From Haemonchus contortus (lineage: Eukaryota > Nematoda > Chromadorea > Rhabditida > Trichostrongylidae): 64,000 bases of DNA. Both the position numbers and the translations under genes were made by a program. This document shows, one piece after another, positions 9,700 through 21,995 of the stretch (positions within the stretch are counted from its first letter, which is position 1; each line of letters begins with the position of its first letter). Location of the stretch: positions 39,987,920-40,051,919 of the forward strand of contig LS997566.1 in NCBI GenBank assembly GCA_000469685.2, in the 5' to 3' direction. The notes beneath the pieces were generated by a model. It was given only the letters and a program-made list of their open reading frames with translations. It searched no databases and had not been told where the DNA came from.

Positions 9700-12600
9700 A
9701 TATGCAACCCAAGAGTACTTTGGAAGTTGGGAAAAAAAGAAAATCTACAAAATGCCTTGACTAAAGTTTATTCACTAAAAAAGCAATTGTCTTTTTTAAC
9801 TAAATTGGGCTACTCCTATGACTAGGGACCTTGCAGAAAAATATGACCCCGGTGGATTAAGAAATAGAAATTGGCTCAACCAGATGTATAAACGACCGAA
9901 CTGGAACGAGATTATTGTCGCCAATGTGTTCCACTAGTGCTATGCTATGTAAGGCGCTCTCTTGACAAGCTGTTTGTTTCTCACATTCCAAAGTGCGAGC
10001 GTGTTGGACACTATCTTGTCGAAACAAAGGACAAAAACAACGGATCCAGATTCTTATCGTAACCGCACTTCAACTCCAATGAAGCAACATTCATCGTGAA
10101 ATAGTTTGCGTTTATTTTGCACAAGTCAGAACATAGGAGAGCGAATTTTTGGGCATTAATCGTTTCTTTTTGGGAAACACCCGCACATTTGGCTTCCATC
10201 TAGTATCATTATGGCGTGTGAAGACATATTGCCTTATACAATGACTTCAAACAGTCAGCTGATGTACAGTTCGGCTGTCGCGCCGGCGGTGACGTGCTGC
10301 TCGCATCGGGACTGGCCGCGTTCAGGAGCGGCGTCGCCGTCGGCGTGAGTGTCCGATCGGGGTCTTACGAGGCAGTCGCTCTCGAACCTTGCCACGCGGG
10401 ATGTTGCTTTGGGCCTTGCAGCCCCTACGCTGGTCCTGCACCCCAGCTACCGCCCTACTCGTGCTACGTCCTACAACATGGAGCAGCCTACGCACAGCCC
10501 TAAATCAGTCGAACCAGATATAACCTCCCACAGCGTCTGAACTGTCTACGATATTAAACCTTCGACACAATATTCAAGACAATCCTTCATGGGTACGCCA
10601 ATAATAGTCAAAACGATGGAATGGTAAAAAATACATTACATATACATATATACAGAAGGAAAACATTAAAAACTTCAGTAGGTAAAAGCTAAGACGATGA
10701 CCAGTAAACCTACGTATCAGGAGACTCGAACCCGGTGCGGAAAAAGCGGGAAAATCCGCTCACTTCAAGGCTTTTTAGAAGTAGAGGAAGTGGAGGTTGT
10801 ACGAGATCACCGTGACGGTAATGGGGTGTTTGTACGGAATTTAACTTGCTCCCATTGCTAAAAAAATGACTACATCAAACAGAAATTGCCTGAAACTGCC
10901 TTCCACTGTCGCCATGGGTTATGACAAGTTGCTTAAACTTTCTACGTGGGAGTCTCTTGAGATAGTGCAGCCTCTACAAAGACGTTGAAACTCGTCCACG
11001 ATGGCTGTGGCATTCACACGATACAATCTCTGGCTCTTTATTGTGTCCTATCCATGACGTTTTTCGACTTCATAATGGGAGGTATGGTATAAGGGGAAGC
11101 CTTTAATTCATACTATAGGGAAATTTCAGAAGCCATTTTTATCTTGAACTGTGTCTTTAAGTCTCACGAGGAACGACGTGACTTGGGACCGTTCGGCGCC
11201 TTCGGGCTCCCATGCGATTGGTAGGATTGCATCAGATCTTCGTCCTCGAGCAAGTTATACGGCAGGACGGCGGGGCAGTGAAGGCCGGATACGACGACGA
11301 CACGCAGACACAGTGCCGGATGTTTTAGGCCAGAGTGCGCTTCTACTGTAGCCAACGTGCACGTGCCGATGCGCTGTTCGCGCCGGGACTCTCGGCATGC
11401 CCTACCAGGCGATACCTTTTAAAAAGTCGGGCGGAACAACATCGGGGTTTGTATTCTCCCACCTACTTATACTCCTGCTTTTGTCACCCGTTTGACTGAT
11501 TTGAAAGGATGTGAGGCTGGTTGCGAAATAGCAAAATGGCTTCGGGGTTTATGGCCAATAAAGAAAGATCGATTTCAAAAGTAGATTTTAGGGATGAATT
11601 GGGCAGACGGAATTCTCTGCTACAGATGAGAATATTCCCATCCAGGTCGCAATTCCTTTTGAAACGAGTTCCATTTGGAGGATTAAAATTAGTTCTGACG
11701 TGACTTTGCGGAAAAACCTAATCTACTTTAGTCGCCCGCAATTTCGGTGGAGGAAGTGTCATGGTATTGGGCGCATTTGCAATAAAATTGTGATGTGGGA
11801 TGGGGACCAGCATAACAGAATGCAGTCCCGATTGCAACCGATTAAGAGTCTCTGGGCATCACTGTAAGGAAGAGTTATGTTAGTAATTGTCGGTTCAATA
11901 TGATATGAGTGCTAAAGCAGCCAGTCACTCAAGCTTGGGAAGAAATCATCAGTGAAGTGCTTCGAAACCACGTCGTCTATAAACTAGAAAAGATGTATGT
12001 ACGATCGTGAGTCAGGGCAAGGAGTACCCTAAACCTACGGTGTTTCACACTCGTCATTAGCACTCCCCGGCTCATTCGATTCTTTATTCCAAACCGAGCC
12101 TTCCAACCCTCCGATGTCGGTTATTTGGTACCGGACTTTGGGATAAAAGCACTGACTTGTACGTTGGCTGGCCTCCACAATTCATTGTTTAAACACACCC
12201 ATTGAAGATTGCCATTACGAATTTGAATGGAAGTCGGGGGCAGGGCGCATCCTTGGGCTTCATCCCTTATATTGTATCATCATGTATGAATTCATATGAT
12301 ATTTTTCGTATATTGCATTATCGTTTTAGTCAATATACACCCCTCCTGACTACCAGAGCGGATCAGTTCTAATGGAATTAGGGACCTGGACCATTGATTT
12401 GTTCCCATTTGCCAAATGAGTCCCAAAAAGGTAATAACGGCAGGTCTCGGTTAAGTCGATAGGTTTTTTCACACTTCGCCTGATCGCATGTGATCCTTTT
12501 TATCATCGAGTCGCACCTTTTGGCCAGGTTTCCTACTTAGAGCGACTTTACGCCTTCGAAAAGAATGGATCGTAAAAAGCGCATTGTGAACTGCGTATCT

Positions 12601-12859
12601 TCTTCGTATTTAAGTGTGCATGACGGCGTGAACGGTTGTTACGGCTGGTAAGTGTGTAGGGGAGCGAGAACCCGTCGTCAGAGTGCCCAATCCCCACGAC
12701 ACCGCCATTATCACCTAATCGAAGTCGTCTAGTCTGTTACAACTTTAAGTTATGCGCTTGTATTAGTTTGGAAGATGAGTCTTGTAACACTTTGAAGATG
12801 TTTCTTCAGAAAAAAAACCAAAGCCTTCTCAAATGTAAAATTAATAAACAACAATATTA
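9700..12859. other. repeat-rich intergenic DNA
   Basis: No exon is recognised. The stretch holds fragments of the SINE family (about 10140-10275 minus, about 12060-12275 plus) and two unusually GC-rich blocks (about 10270-10500 and 11160-11420) that contrast with the AT-rich surroundings. The GC-rich blocks have open frames but no recognisable protein motif and could be remnants of a GC-rich mobile element. Confidence 0.5.
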
Positions 12860-13156
12860 TAAAAGGATAAAGTTTTTGGCGTTAATCAATCCCGTCTGAG
12901 GGATGCGCCCCCGCACTCGACTTCCATTCAGAATCGTAGTGGCGTAATGAGTGCGTATGTGGCCTATACAATGACTTGCGGTGGCCAGCCGATGTACAAG
13001 TCAGTGCTTTTATCCTCCCAGACGAGTCTGGTACCAATTCACCGACCCCGGAGGGATGGAAGGCTTGGTTGGCCTAGGCGGGCATCGATCCGGGATTCGA
13101 ACCCCTGACCGTGCGTGTGATATAGTGCGCCACTTGCCACTACACCACCTCCGCCC
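12860..13156 (-). mobile_element. tRNA-derived SINE, near full length, with target duplication
   Basis: The element lies between two exact copies of TAAACAACAATATTA (12845-12859 and 13157-13171), a 15-base target-site duplication. Read on the minus strand it begins with a tRNA-like head: an A-box-like GTGTAGTGGCAAGTGG and a perfect B box GGTTCGAATCC (13093-13103 on this strand as its complement). A unique body follows, and the tail ends CCAAAAACTTTATCC. The head shows an RNA polymerase III promoter origin and the duplication shows retrotransposition. It is the best preserved member of a family repeated throughout the window. Confidence 0.88.
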
Positions 13157-13171
13157 TAAACAACAATATTA

Positions 13172-15361
13172 ACAAAAAATATTAGCTACAAAATTACAAC
13201 ATATATATGTCAATAATAGTAATTATAAAATTGGAAAACTTGTCCAAAGTGTTTCAAGACTTATCTTTCAATCTAATATCTCTTCAACTGGCATTTTTAG
13301 TTCTCGTCATGATCCCGCTACGTTATTCTGATGTGTACCGATGTCTTTATTTATTTATTTATTTATTCTTTCTCTGTCATTCAAAAAATATTCGTTTCTT
13401 AAGAAAAGTCTGCCTTTTTGGGTATTTTGTTTCGGAATTTCTATTCATCTAGTAAGTATGTTTTCCTTTCAATAATATGTTCAGAGTGAATCTCATACAA
13501 GTAATCACTGAGGGGCAGCTCCGCTCTGGAGCGTAGGAGCCCCCTAAGAGCAGAGTACACCTTTAAACGACTGTAATTTATAAAGTCCGTGCCGAACTAT
13601 AGGGCACAATCGCTCAGCGTTTTGTAATCCCGCTTTGTAATACGCCTTGCACTCGGCTTTCATTCCGAATGCTCTCGGACGAATACGCCACCAATCAGTG
13701 GTTCATTATTTGTCCCTGAATGGCTCGAAGACTTTGTAAACTTTCAAATTTCGTTTCAGTTTTACTCCCCAAGCTCCAATAGCATTACCGATGTTAACTT
13801 TTTATAAATTTTTAAACCTTTTTAATTTTTTCTTCAAAGCATACTGTAGAAGATTCAGAACTATGGAAGGCTAGTAACTGGATCGAATTTCGGAAGGGTT
13901 GTTTTATTGCATGAAATTTGTCGTCTAGGTCGCGATTTTTTTCACCACTCAATCACCCCTAGTGACCTGACCTGATTCAGATAAAAACCCTTTACAGTCG
14001 TAACCTTTCTGGATTTGCAAAAATTCTTCGAACTCCAAAATTCGCTATTATCATTGTATGTTCATTCGAACCAAAGCTTACGCTTCGATAGTTTGTTTTC
14101 GTTCCAACTGTCGACACTCTCACTGGCGAGGTCAGAGCTTTTTTTGAGGCGATTTTTTTCTCCCAATCCTTTTCCCAGAGGTTATTTTCCTCATTATCCA
14201 TATGTTCTATACTTTACGTACTTTACATCCATATATTATGCTCATATAGAAAGTAATGGTAGTTTCATATTCAAATATTAACATATTGTAGGTGGTTTGT
14301 GATGCGCCATGCATCCACCTTCCATTAAGAATCTTTTTAACAGTTGAACACGTATTCCTCTTCTCAACGACGGTGTCAGAGAATTTTGACATCCCAGCCC
14401 TGTGAAGCCACCCAGGATCATATCTGGGCGAAGTTCAAGTCAGGTCCTTAAGTTCTAGTCGACCTAGGAATGTTTGAAATAGTTCAATTCTTGAGCGGAA
14501 TCGTATCCGCGGAAAAGGTTTGGAGAATCTTGTCTAGGTTATTGCTGCGTTGTGTTCTTCTGACACACCTCAAAAAGGGTAGACGAGGTCATCTGTCGTT
14601 TAGGTCTTTGCCCAAATGGAGAGTGGTGTGTCATACTGAAAAAAAGGACGCAACATGGCGTCGTCCTTTTTACCAAAGACAACACCCGGATTTAAATAAA
14701 TCACCCTGCACTGTTAAGAACTCCTTGCGTTTCGCCTTTCCCGTTCCGAATCCAATTAGGTCCTGATTGCAATCAGATGTTCTCGTTACCATAACGTTCC
14801 CTGATGGTCTTCCCCTCCCTGATAACTCTTGATTATTTATAGTAGAGCTTGATTGATCGGCCAAATTAAGTCGGGAAAATGGATTGGAATTGGTAGTAAT
14901 GATAAATAGAACTCCAGTTTTATTCACCTGACCTATTACTTATTGTTTTTGTTTATTTACCATGTTACAAGGTGGGCATCAACAACAGAATCAAAATGTA
15001 AGCATAGCCTAGTAAGGATCAAATTACGCACTATTTATGCCCTAGACATAGCCCTTTTGATTACTTCATTGAATGCAGTGGATACTCAGCTCCCTTACAG
15101 GGGCTCAAATGGGCAGCTTATAGTTCCCTCAGAAGAGCAGGAGAAGCAGTGATGATTGGCCATCCGAGAGCGGTCCCCCACTCCCGATATTGGGCACGTG
15201 AACACTTCCAGGGTAGCTATTTCTCATGTCTAGCCGGAGCAGGATGCGACTTTGTCTTTATTGTGCCTCATTACTTCTTATGTATGAAACTTGTCCACGA
15301 TCTCTCATTGTCTTAGTGCTCTCCGCTGAAATTTATCACAAACAACTACACTTTGCAGCAG
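13172..15361. other. AT-rich intergenic DNA upstream of the collagen gene
   Basis: Nothing coding is recognised. It includes a TTTA microsatellite (about 13345-13369) and small SINE tail fragments near 13640-13680 and 14290-14345 (GATGCGCCATGCATCCACCT and similar). Confidence 0.5.
15351..15361 (+). promoter_or_regulatory. likely spliced-leader acceptor before the collagen start
   Basis: CTTTGCAGCAG lies immediately before the ATG, matching the TTTCAG-type acceptor used for trans-splicing of nematode leaders. It sets a 5' leader of at most a few bases. No alternative upstream ATG joins the reading frame. Confidence 0.5.
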
Positions 15362-17276
15362 ATGGGTATCGAACTGGCGACCTGCGGCGCCATAGCCGCC
15401 TCAGGCGTCACCCTACTATTGTCGTTGTTGGCTATATATTGGATGCAGCTTGAAATCTCATCCATGTGGTCCGAATTGGATGCAGAAATAGATCAGTTCA
15501 AGGTGAGGCCTTAAAAGAGACTTGGATTACCAAAACATATTTTGCTTGATTTACACTCTCGAACTATCTTTACAGTACCTTACCAACGATTCGTGGAAGG
15601 CCATGGTCACTCTCGGTGTCGGCACTCCGTCCAATCGGATTCGACGGCAATCTCAATATGGTGGTTATGCCGCCGTTGGAGTCAATACACAGAGTAGTGA
15701 AGAAGATGCTGGTAGGTTTTACTGGGAACTCTTCAGGTAAACTCCCCTCCAAAGAGGACTTACCATTTAGAGATTCTCCCTCGTATCATGAAATTAGCCG
15801 AACCGCAGTTCATGGGAATGGCTGGATGTCATTGCTTGATATACAGCGCCTGTCCTCCAGGACCACCTGGACCACCAGGAGAGCCAGGTTCTATTTGATT
15901 TTGAAACTATCTTGTGTTAGAGAATACAGCCAGACATTTATTACGTAATATAAGTGCAGTCATGAATTTCTCCGTACTATTTCCTGACTACTACATCGAT
16001 CATAGGGCACGATGGTCCCGACGGAATGGACGGTGTTGACGGCGTTGATGGGTTGGATAATGTGGATGCGATGAAATATAGTGAACTTGTTGGATGTATA
16101 ACGTGCCCAGCAGGTAAGCTCGGCATGTCCTGTACCTTCCAATATCGTACAATGTCTTGTGTCTGTTGGCTTGTCTGTCTGTGTGTATGTGTGTGTGTAT
16201 GTATGTGTATGTGTGAGACCGGAAATTTAGAAGTTCTGTCCCTGTGAACCTAGAGTTTTGAATTCAGCACGGGGGCAGGATGGAGACGCTAGTGGCAGGC
16301 GATAGGCAGTGATAATAGTTGATAGGAGCTGATAAGGCAGGAGCCGCACAATCCATTACTCACTCACTTCGTGTTAGCACTGGAGCCTTGGCATTTCATT
16401 AGGATGTGAAGGGACGGTAAATGTTCGTGGTAACAACTGATACTGACTGATAACGAATCATAGAAAGCGAGAGCTAGTAGGCCTATGGCGCCTTTCGTGA
16501 TGACAGTATAATCTTGGCACTTTGGTAGGTGGGGACAGTTCGCCTAGGTCCAACTGTTTCGATTCTAGTAGTGAGGGCTGAAGAGTGAAAGAGCCTCCTC
16601 AGTCAGTAAAAGTTTCATACTACACGAGAGGTATTTCAGGACATCCAGGTGTCCAAGGTAAAACTGGACCACCGGGAGTGCGCGGTATGCGTGGTGCTAG
16701 AGGAATACCTGGGGTACCTGGTCGAGATGGTACTCCAGGAATGCCTGGAGAACAAGGTCCACCTGGGCCACCAGGACCGGATGGACCACCAGGACCGGCC
16801 GGGCCAAAAGGAGAAGATGCAGAGCAACCCATGAGCAGGAAGGTAAGGTTTTCGAACCGTGCGCGAATTTATCTTCTGTGATAGAAAGACATTACAGGGA
16901 CCGCGTGGGCCACCGGGTGAACCTGGTGAGCAAGGTCCTCCAGGCTACCCCGGACGTAATGTACACGTAGGGCCAATGGGTCCACCGGGTATGGATGGTG
17001 CGTAATCTCATATATACACAGATCTCAGATGTTAACAAGGAAGTAATGTTAAATTGTCTGTTCCAGGTGTCCAAGGATATCAAGGAGCTGCAGGCCCAGA
17101 CGGCGAGCCAGGCCCTATGGGTCCGCCTGGAAATCCAGGAAAAGACGCTACGGTAATGTGACTTAATCATGGATATTTACTGTATTGAGATTGTGAACTT
17201 TCAGTACTGTAACTGCCCGAGGAGAGGTGACCCGGATGGCCCGCCACGGAATCGAAAACGTCTCCGCTTAGTCTAG
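15362..17276 (+). CDS. nematode cuticle collagen, complete, eight exons
   Basis: Exons 15362-15502, 15576-15711, 15771-15887, 16006-16113, 16640-16842, 16898-16997, 17067-17152 and 17205-17276 join in phase to 320 residues. Residues 1-47 form the cuticle-collagen N-terminal domain, with a hydrophobic segment ([12 protein letters not shown]) and [18 protein letters not shown] subtilisin-type cleavage site NRIRR is at 67-71. A Cys-x-Cys...Cys cluster (112-120) precedes the first short Gly-X-Y block, and CITCPAG (162-168) precedes the main triple helix. The end GKDATYCNCPRR is typical. The protein is secreted by the hypodermis, trimerises, is cross-linked through cysteines and tyrosines, and builds the cuticle. 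The start follows a TTTGCAG acceptor by 3 bases, consistent with spliced-leader addition. The third donor (GTTCTA) is weak. Which collagen gene this is cannot be told by eye. Confidence 0.93.
16171..16215 (+). repeat. GT-type microsatellite in a collagen intron
   Basis: Alternating GTCT, GTGT and GTAT units within the 526-base intron between exons 4 and 5 of the collagen gene. No function is suggested. Confidence 0.8.
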
Positions 17277-17426
17277 ACGAGACCACTTTGTCTGGGAGTA
17301 CTTACATGTCCTCCACCAGTCGTCGAGGATCGTGAGCTCTGCTCGTACAGCCTCCTCAGTCCTTACACTCGGTAATCTTCAACTATGTGAAATCCAAGAA
17401 CCGTGCTCTCAACTGTATATGTAATC

Positions 17427-17432
17427 AATAAA
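17427..17432 (+). terminator. polyadenylation signal of the collagen gene
   Basis: AATAAA lies 151 bases after the collagen stop codon, a plausible 3' UTR length for a nematode collagen. Confidence 0.6.
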
Positions 17433-19010
17433 AATCCGCATTTCGACTCGAAATAGTGTACATGAATGTTATATGCATCCATTGATTTGTGAAACGATCG
17501 ATAATCGATTGAATAGTCCTCTTGCAACCAGACACATAATGTCGTATTCACCTCATCTTCTTGACGGACTTAATTTTTTTAAAATTCACGCTGATGACAT
17601 CATGAGTACATTCGAAGTGTTAGCTTCCTAGAATCTACTATATTGTTCGTTTTTGTAGGTAATATTTCTGAATATTTTCTGATACTTTCTGCTTTCCTAT
17701 TCGACATAATAAAGTCTTTTTTATTCGTACAAATGGCCCACTAAGAAACTGTATGGCCTGGATCAGCAGGATGTTCAAGTGAAGAACTCTACTTTGAACA
17801 GATTCTGCTGGTGGTGTAGTGCCAGCAGGCACTGTCATGGCCTTACAGTATTTGCTGGATCAGATCTTTCCTTACTCAGTCGGGTTTTTAGCCGTAGCGG
17901 AGTCGTTCATATGACTTTCCGAACTTTTCACTTTCCAAACTAACTTTTCAGAAGTAATTCACTATCTAAATTGACCTCGTTAGACATTGTCTACGCGATC
18001 ACCTATTCAAATAGGTAAGCAATTTTGAATGACGACATGGAACGTGGCGTATCTTGTAGAGAGACATTGGCGGTACTATCGCGTAGGTAAAGATGAGTTT
18101 TATGGAGGTTCGTTCTGCGTACTAGAAAGCGCAATTGCGCCAAATTCCAGATATGTCCGGCACTTCTGTTGAAGTCGCAGTTCAGAGCATACAGTACGAA
18201 AATATGGGACCACTTGATTCCTGTAGGTTGCGCCACGCTGTCGGTTTGCATTTTAGAATGCATAAGGTGTGGAATATGTGCTTATCATAAACCAGAGAAT
18301 GTTCGGATGAGTTGTTTTCCTTTCATTATTTTCTCTTTACTTTTGTTGTTTCATACTCTATACAAATACCCATCATTCGGGACTGGTAAGGCGCTTGATA
18401 GAGTTCTATCCTTGAATTCGTAGTGCGCAATCTGGTGGGTGTGGTGCAGTAGGAACGAACCCGTCACGTCGTGCCGAAAGGGGCGTCGCGCGCGAAGGAA
18501 TGAAGCAGAATGCGGCAGCAAGTAAGAAATACGGGAACAAGAGAACTAACATTAGAATCATGCCAAAAATAATAATGGCACATTGGTTGAGCTAGAACTG
18601 TATTAACGAGGCAAATGGTCCGCGACTGTCGCGCGCGCGGCGGATCGACTACTCAAAACCGTTCCTACTGCCCGTCTCCCCTATCTGGTTATCCATTATG
18701 ATAGTGGCAGCTCATTCACGGTGGGTTAATTCCCATCGGTCGTCAGGGTTCACAATAAGTCCTTATTCTAAACAATGAGCCTGCCAGCTCTGCCTGTAAT
18801 ATGGCCCGTCTGTTGGTACCTCAGCTAGATTATCCTTGCTCGACCATTCGGTAATCGTGTCAGGACCTTCACACTTCATATCAGCTACATATACTGAGAA
18901 TTGGCAGCTATAGGAGAATGGATGTAAAGATGTAAATTTGAAAATTGTAGAAAAAAATAAGATACTAGTCAGAAGTCTTTTGACATTTATCGAATCAGTT
19001 TTTTTGTATT
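17433..19010. other. intergenic, no gene recognised
   Basis: Mixed AT-rich DNA with a GC-rich patch at about 18460-18650 (CGTCGCGCGCGAAGG and similar). Only short open frames without motifs are present. Confidence 0.5.
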
Positions 19011-19287
19011 CTCACCTGGATCCGACCTCCACTCAGAATCGTTAAGGGGCTTTGCATGGGTAGGCGGGACATGTTTGGGAGGGCAAAAGCACTGCTTTGT
19101 ACATCTGGTGCCCGTACAATGATGGTCAGCAGATGTACGAAGCGGTGTTTCAAGCTCCCAGACTAGACTGGTATCAGTTAACCTGTCCTGGGGATATAAG
19201 GGTAGGCTGATTAGGAGAGCATCAAATCGGGACTCGATCCCTGTGCCATGTGAAAGATAGTGCGCCGTCCGGCACTACGCCATCCCT
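19011..19287 (-). mobile_element. tRNA-derived SINE, diverged copy
   Basis: On the minus strand it follows the family order: a head with GGCACTATC and a B-box-like GGGATCGAGTCC, then CTAGTCTGGGAGC, AAAGCACTG and the tail complement of CCACTCAGAATCGTTA. It is more diverged than the copies at 12860 and 19771. No target duplication was seen. Confidence 0.65.
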
Positions 19288-19413
19288 ATTCACAACTACG
19301 GTATCATTCATGAAAAGACATAAACACGTACACTCCTGAATAGAAATTATACACAGGGTTCTGTTCTATTGTGCCTAACACTATTGGTCGAAACCTTGCC
19401 ATCTGTTTTCCAC

Positions 19414-19443
19414 TTGTTGCTGTTGTTGTTGTTGTTGTTGCTT
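19414..19443 (+). repeat. TTG trinucleotide repeat
   Basis: TTG units with one CTG interruption, in intergenic DNA. Confidence 0.8.
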
Positions 19444-19770
19444 GACTGAATTCGATTTTATTTTCATTTTATCTGATTTCCGTCATCTATATCGAAGAGC
19501 GATAGTGCATCGTGGTGCATTCTGAATAGTGCACGCTGAATGATTAATGACACCGAAAGTGTCACAAAGACTTCCGTGGAATGTAGAAGACCGATCCATA
19601 GCCAGTTCAAAACGATCTAAAAAAATATTCGGAAAGTTTTCATGCAGGATAAATGAAGATCAGTTTTGATTTATGGTATTCAGGTTGCGAAACAGCTTCT
19701 CAAAAAAACTCTAAACTTGCAGGATTGTGAAGTTTCGTATAAAATCTATGTAAATAAGGATATAGTCTTT

Positions 19771-20047
19771 TAGCGTTATTCAATTCCGTCTGGAAGGCGC
19801 TCCGTATTCGACTTCAGTTCAGAATCGTAGTAGTAAATGGCATGCGTATTTTGTCTAAACAATGAATTACGGTGGCTAGCCAATGTATGAGTCAGTGCTT
19901 TTATCCTCCCAGATGAGTCTGGTAAATCAACCAACTCCGAGAGGATGGGAAGCTTCGTTGGCCTAAGCGGATACTGTGATTCGGGATTCGAACCCGTGAC
20001 CATGAGTGTCCGATACGGCGTCGTTTCCTCTACACCACCTCTGCCTC
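19771..20047 (-). mobile_element. tRNA-derived SINE, near full length
   Basis: Minus-strand copy with head GGCAGAGGTGGTGTAGAGG, a perfect B box (GGATTCGAACC on this strand at 19984-19994), body CAGACTCATCTGGGAGGATA and a tail matching ATTCTGAACTGAAGTCG. It aligns along its length with the element at 12860-13156. It is a separate insertion about 500 bases from the copy at 19011. Confidence 0.8.
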
Positions 20048-21754
20048 TTTAACGCGCAATATCGCCCTATCATATCTACATATCAGTAATATTTACAGGG
20101 GAAATCGGGATCCAGTTTTCGTCCAAGCCTGAAAGTAAGCTTAAAGGATCAGAGATCACTTGAAGACGGTCACTCAAAAGCGCCATGTATCGAATCCCTG
20201 GAAGTTTTTAAGTGCTTCTGGTTAAAAAGAGGCTCACAAGGAGCCAAGAAAGGCGAAAAAAGCGTGGAATAGATATATACGCGGCTCTTATCCATTTCAA
20301 AGTGTGAGGTGCCCCATCAGACACACACATGCTTCAAAAATGGGTTCTATTTGCCAACAAACCAAGAAGGGCAGATGCTTTCCATGGTCGGTATCTATTT
20401 ATGGCTGTTAATAAAAATAAAAACGTCATTTATATCTCCTCACCTCTCTAGGTCACTGAACATACTAATCTATACCAAACGCCTACTTGAATTCCGTTGC
20501 GGATTCGAATAGATGTCGAAAGCATGGCACGTTCCTTAAAGCACTCAACCGCTCATAAGTAGCGCTTATGGCAGTAATATGCATGGTCACTATAGACTTC
20601 CACTGGAAAATTTGCCCGGAATTTGATTTTTATTTCTAGCTCCCTCTGGGAAATTGATTTATCAGAGAATTCGATGATGTGAGAAAAGTTTGTGCCTAAC
20701 ACGCGACTACTCTCTGAAAATTACCATTTACCATGCTGTCCATAAAATTTTATGGGTAATAAAATGACTTCTCTCCCGTGCTTCCGTGATAACCACCCCT
20801 GATCAGGCGGACATAACTTACGAGCCATGCGTGGGCATCATGCCACTTGCAGATTCTGATAGGTATAGTATGGTTAGTGAGCGAATTGAAGAATAGCGCT
20901 TCCTGCGTCTTTACTTTGAGCGAGTTACCATTTTCGGGATGTAGCAAGAACGGGGCAAGGATGGAAAGGAACACAGCAATGAACATCAAAAGAGCAAGCA
21001 AAATGAACAAAGCCGTAAAAATCATTGGGGCAGACCGGACTCGAGTAAGGATTGGACCCTAAAGCCATCGAATATCTGAGTCTTCTGAAGGTCACACATG
21101 GCGTTCTGTTTCTATCAGATAATTTTGTAGGAGAAAATGGGAAGTGGAGTGTAAGTTTGAAGGAGACAGCAGCATATCTTTGTTTTCTACCAATACTACA
21201 ATATTTTGTTGAATTGCGGAACAGAACTTCTATCTCTGAGCGAAGGCCGCCCACTCTGGTGCACGCCCCACCCATCAATCAACGGAACCAGTCTCTGCTA
21301 ATTTCAAGTACGCTTTTCTTTACAATTTATTTTATCGTTTTCGAATGTGGCCTCATCATTACACCTTGACCTGCTGAAATGAGAGGAAAATCCAAAGGTA
21401 ATGGAAGATTCAAGCTATCAGTTCAGTTGGGGAGATTGTTCCGAGAATGATGGTGGTCCTCTGTCGGAAAAAAGTTGGGAACGTATCCCACGAACGGACC
21501 GTCCTGTATTCACGGAAAGGAAGCACAGCATATTGGAGTCAAGCGTTCAAAACATCAGAAATCACGTCATTCCAATGTATAAATTGACGGCGTCTGCGTC
21601 GGCGGTGGTTTTGCAGAGGGCATTAAAAGTAGAAAAACGCCAGAGATTGTACACAGAGATTCGTTCCATTAATGGTCAATTAATGCCAGGACGCTGTGAA
21701 CGAAATGGTCAATTCCGTTTCCAGTGAAAAGCATCGAAAGCAAGCGATACAAAA

Positions 21755-21995
21755 TTTGAATCGAAGCCCGGATCGGAACTAGTGCAGGGCAACTGAGCCT
21801 TCCATGCCTCTGGTTCGGCTATTCGAGAGAAGACCGATCCGGGAGGTTAAAAGCTTTAAAATGTAACATTGGCTGATCAACGCGAGTCATGGTACAGGCC
21901 AGGTATGCGTTCAAAATGCCACCACGATTCCGAATGGAAGTCGAGTGGGGGGCAATCCCAAAACGATATTGATTAACTCCAATGTTAGTGGGAAT
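21755..21995 (+). mobile_element. tRNA-derived SINE, partial
   Basis: Plus-strand copy lacking the first part of the head. It starts near the B-box remnant TCGAAGCCCGGATCGG and continues through GAGCCTTCCATGCCTCTGG, GTACAGGCCAGGTATGCGTT and CCGAATGGAAGTCGAGTGG to GATATTGATTAACTCC. Confidence 0.65.

Noticed and set aside
16265..16460. possible relation between TGATAGGAGCTGATAAGG in a collagen intron and similar phrases at 57675-57860
   Set aside because: Shared words are short and in different order; not enough to call a repeat family.
21401..21727. 108-codon plus-strand frame starting MEDSSYQFSW
   Set aside because: No domain, signal or splice partner; it ends just before a SINE copy and may be chance.
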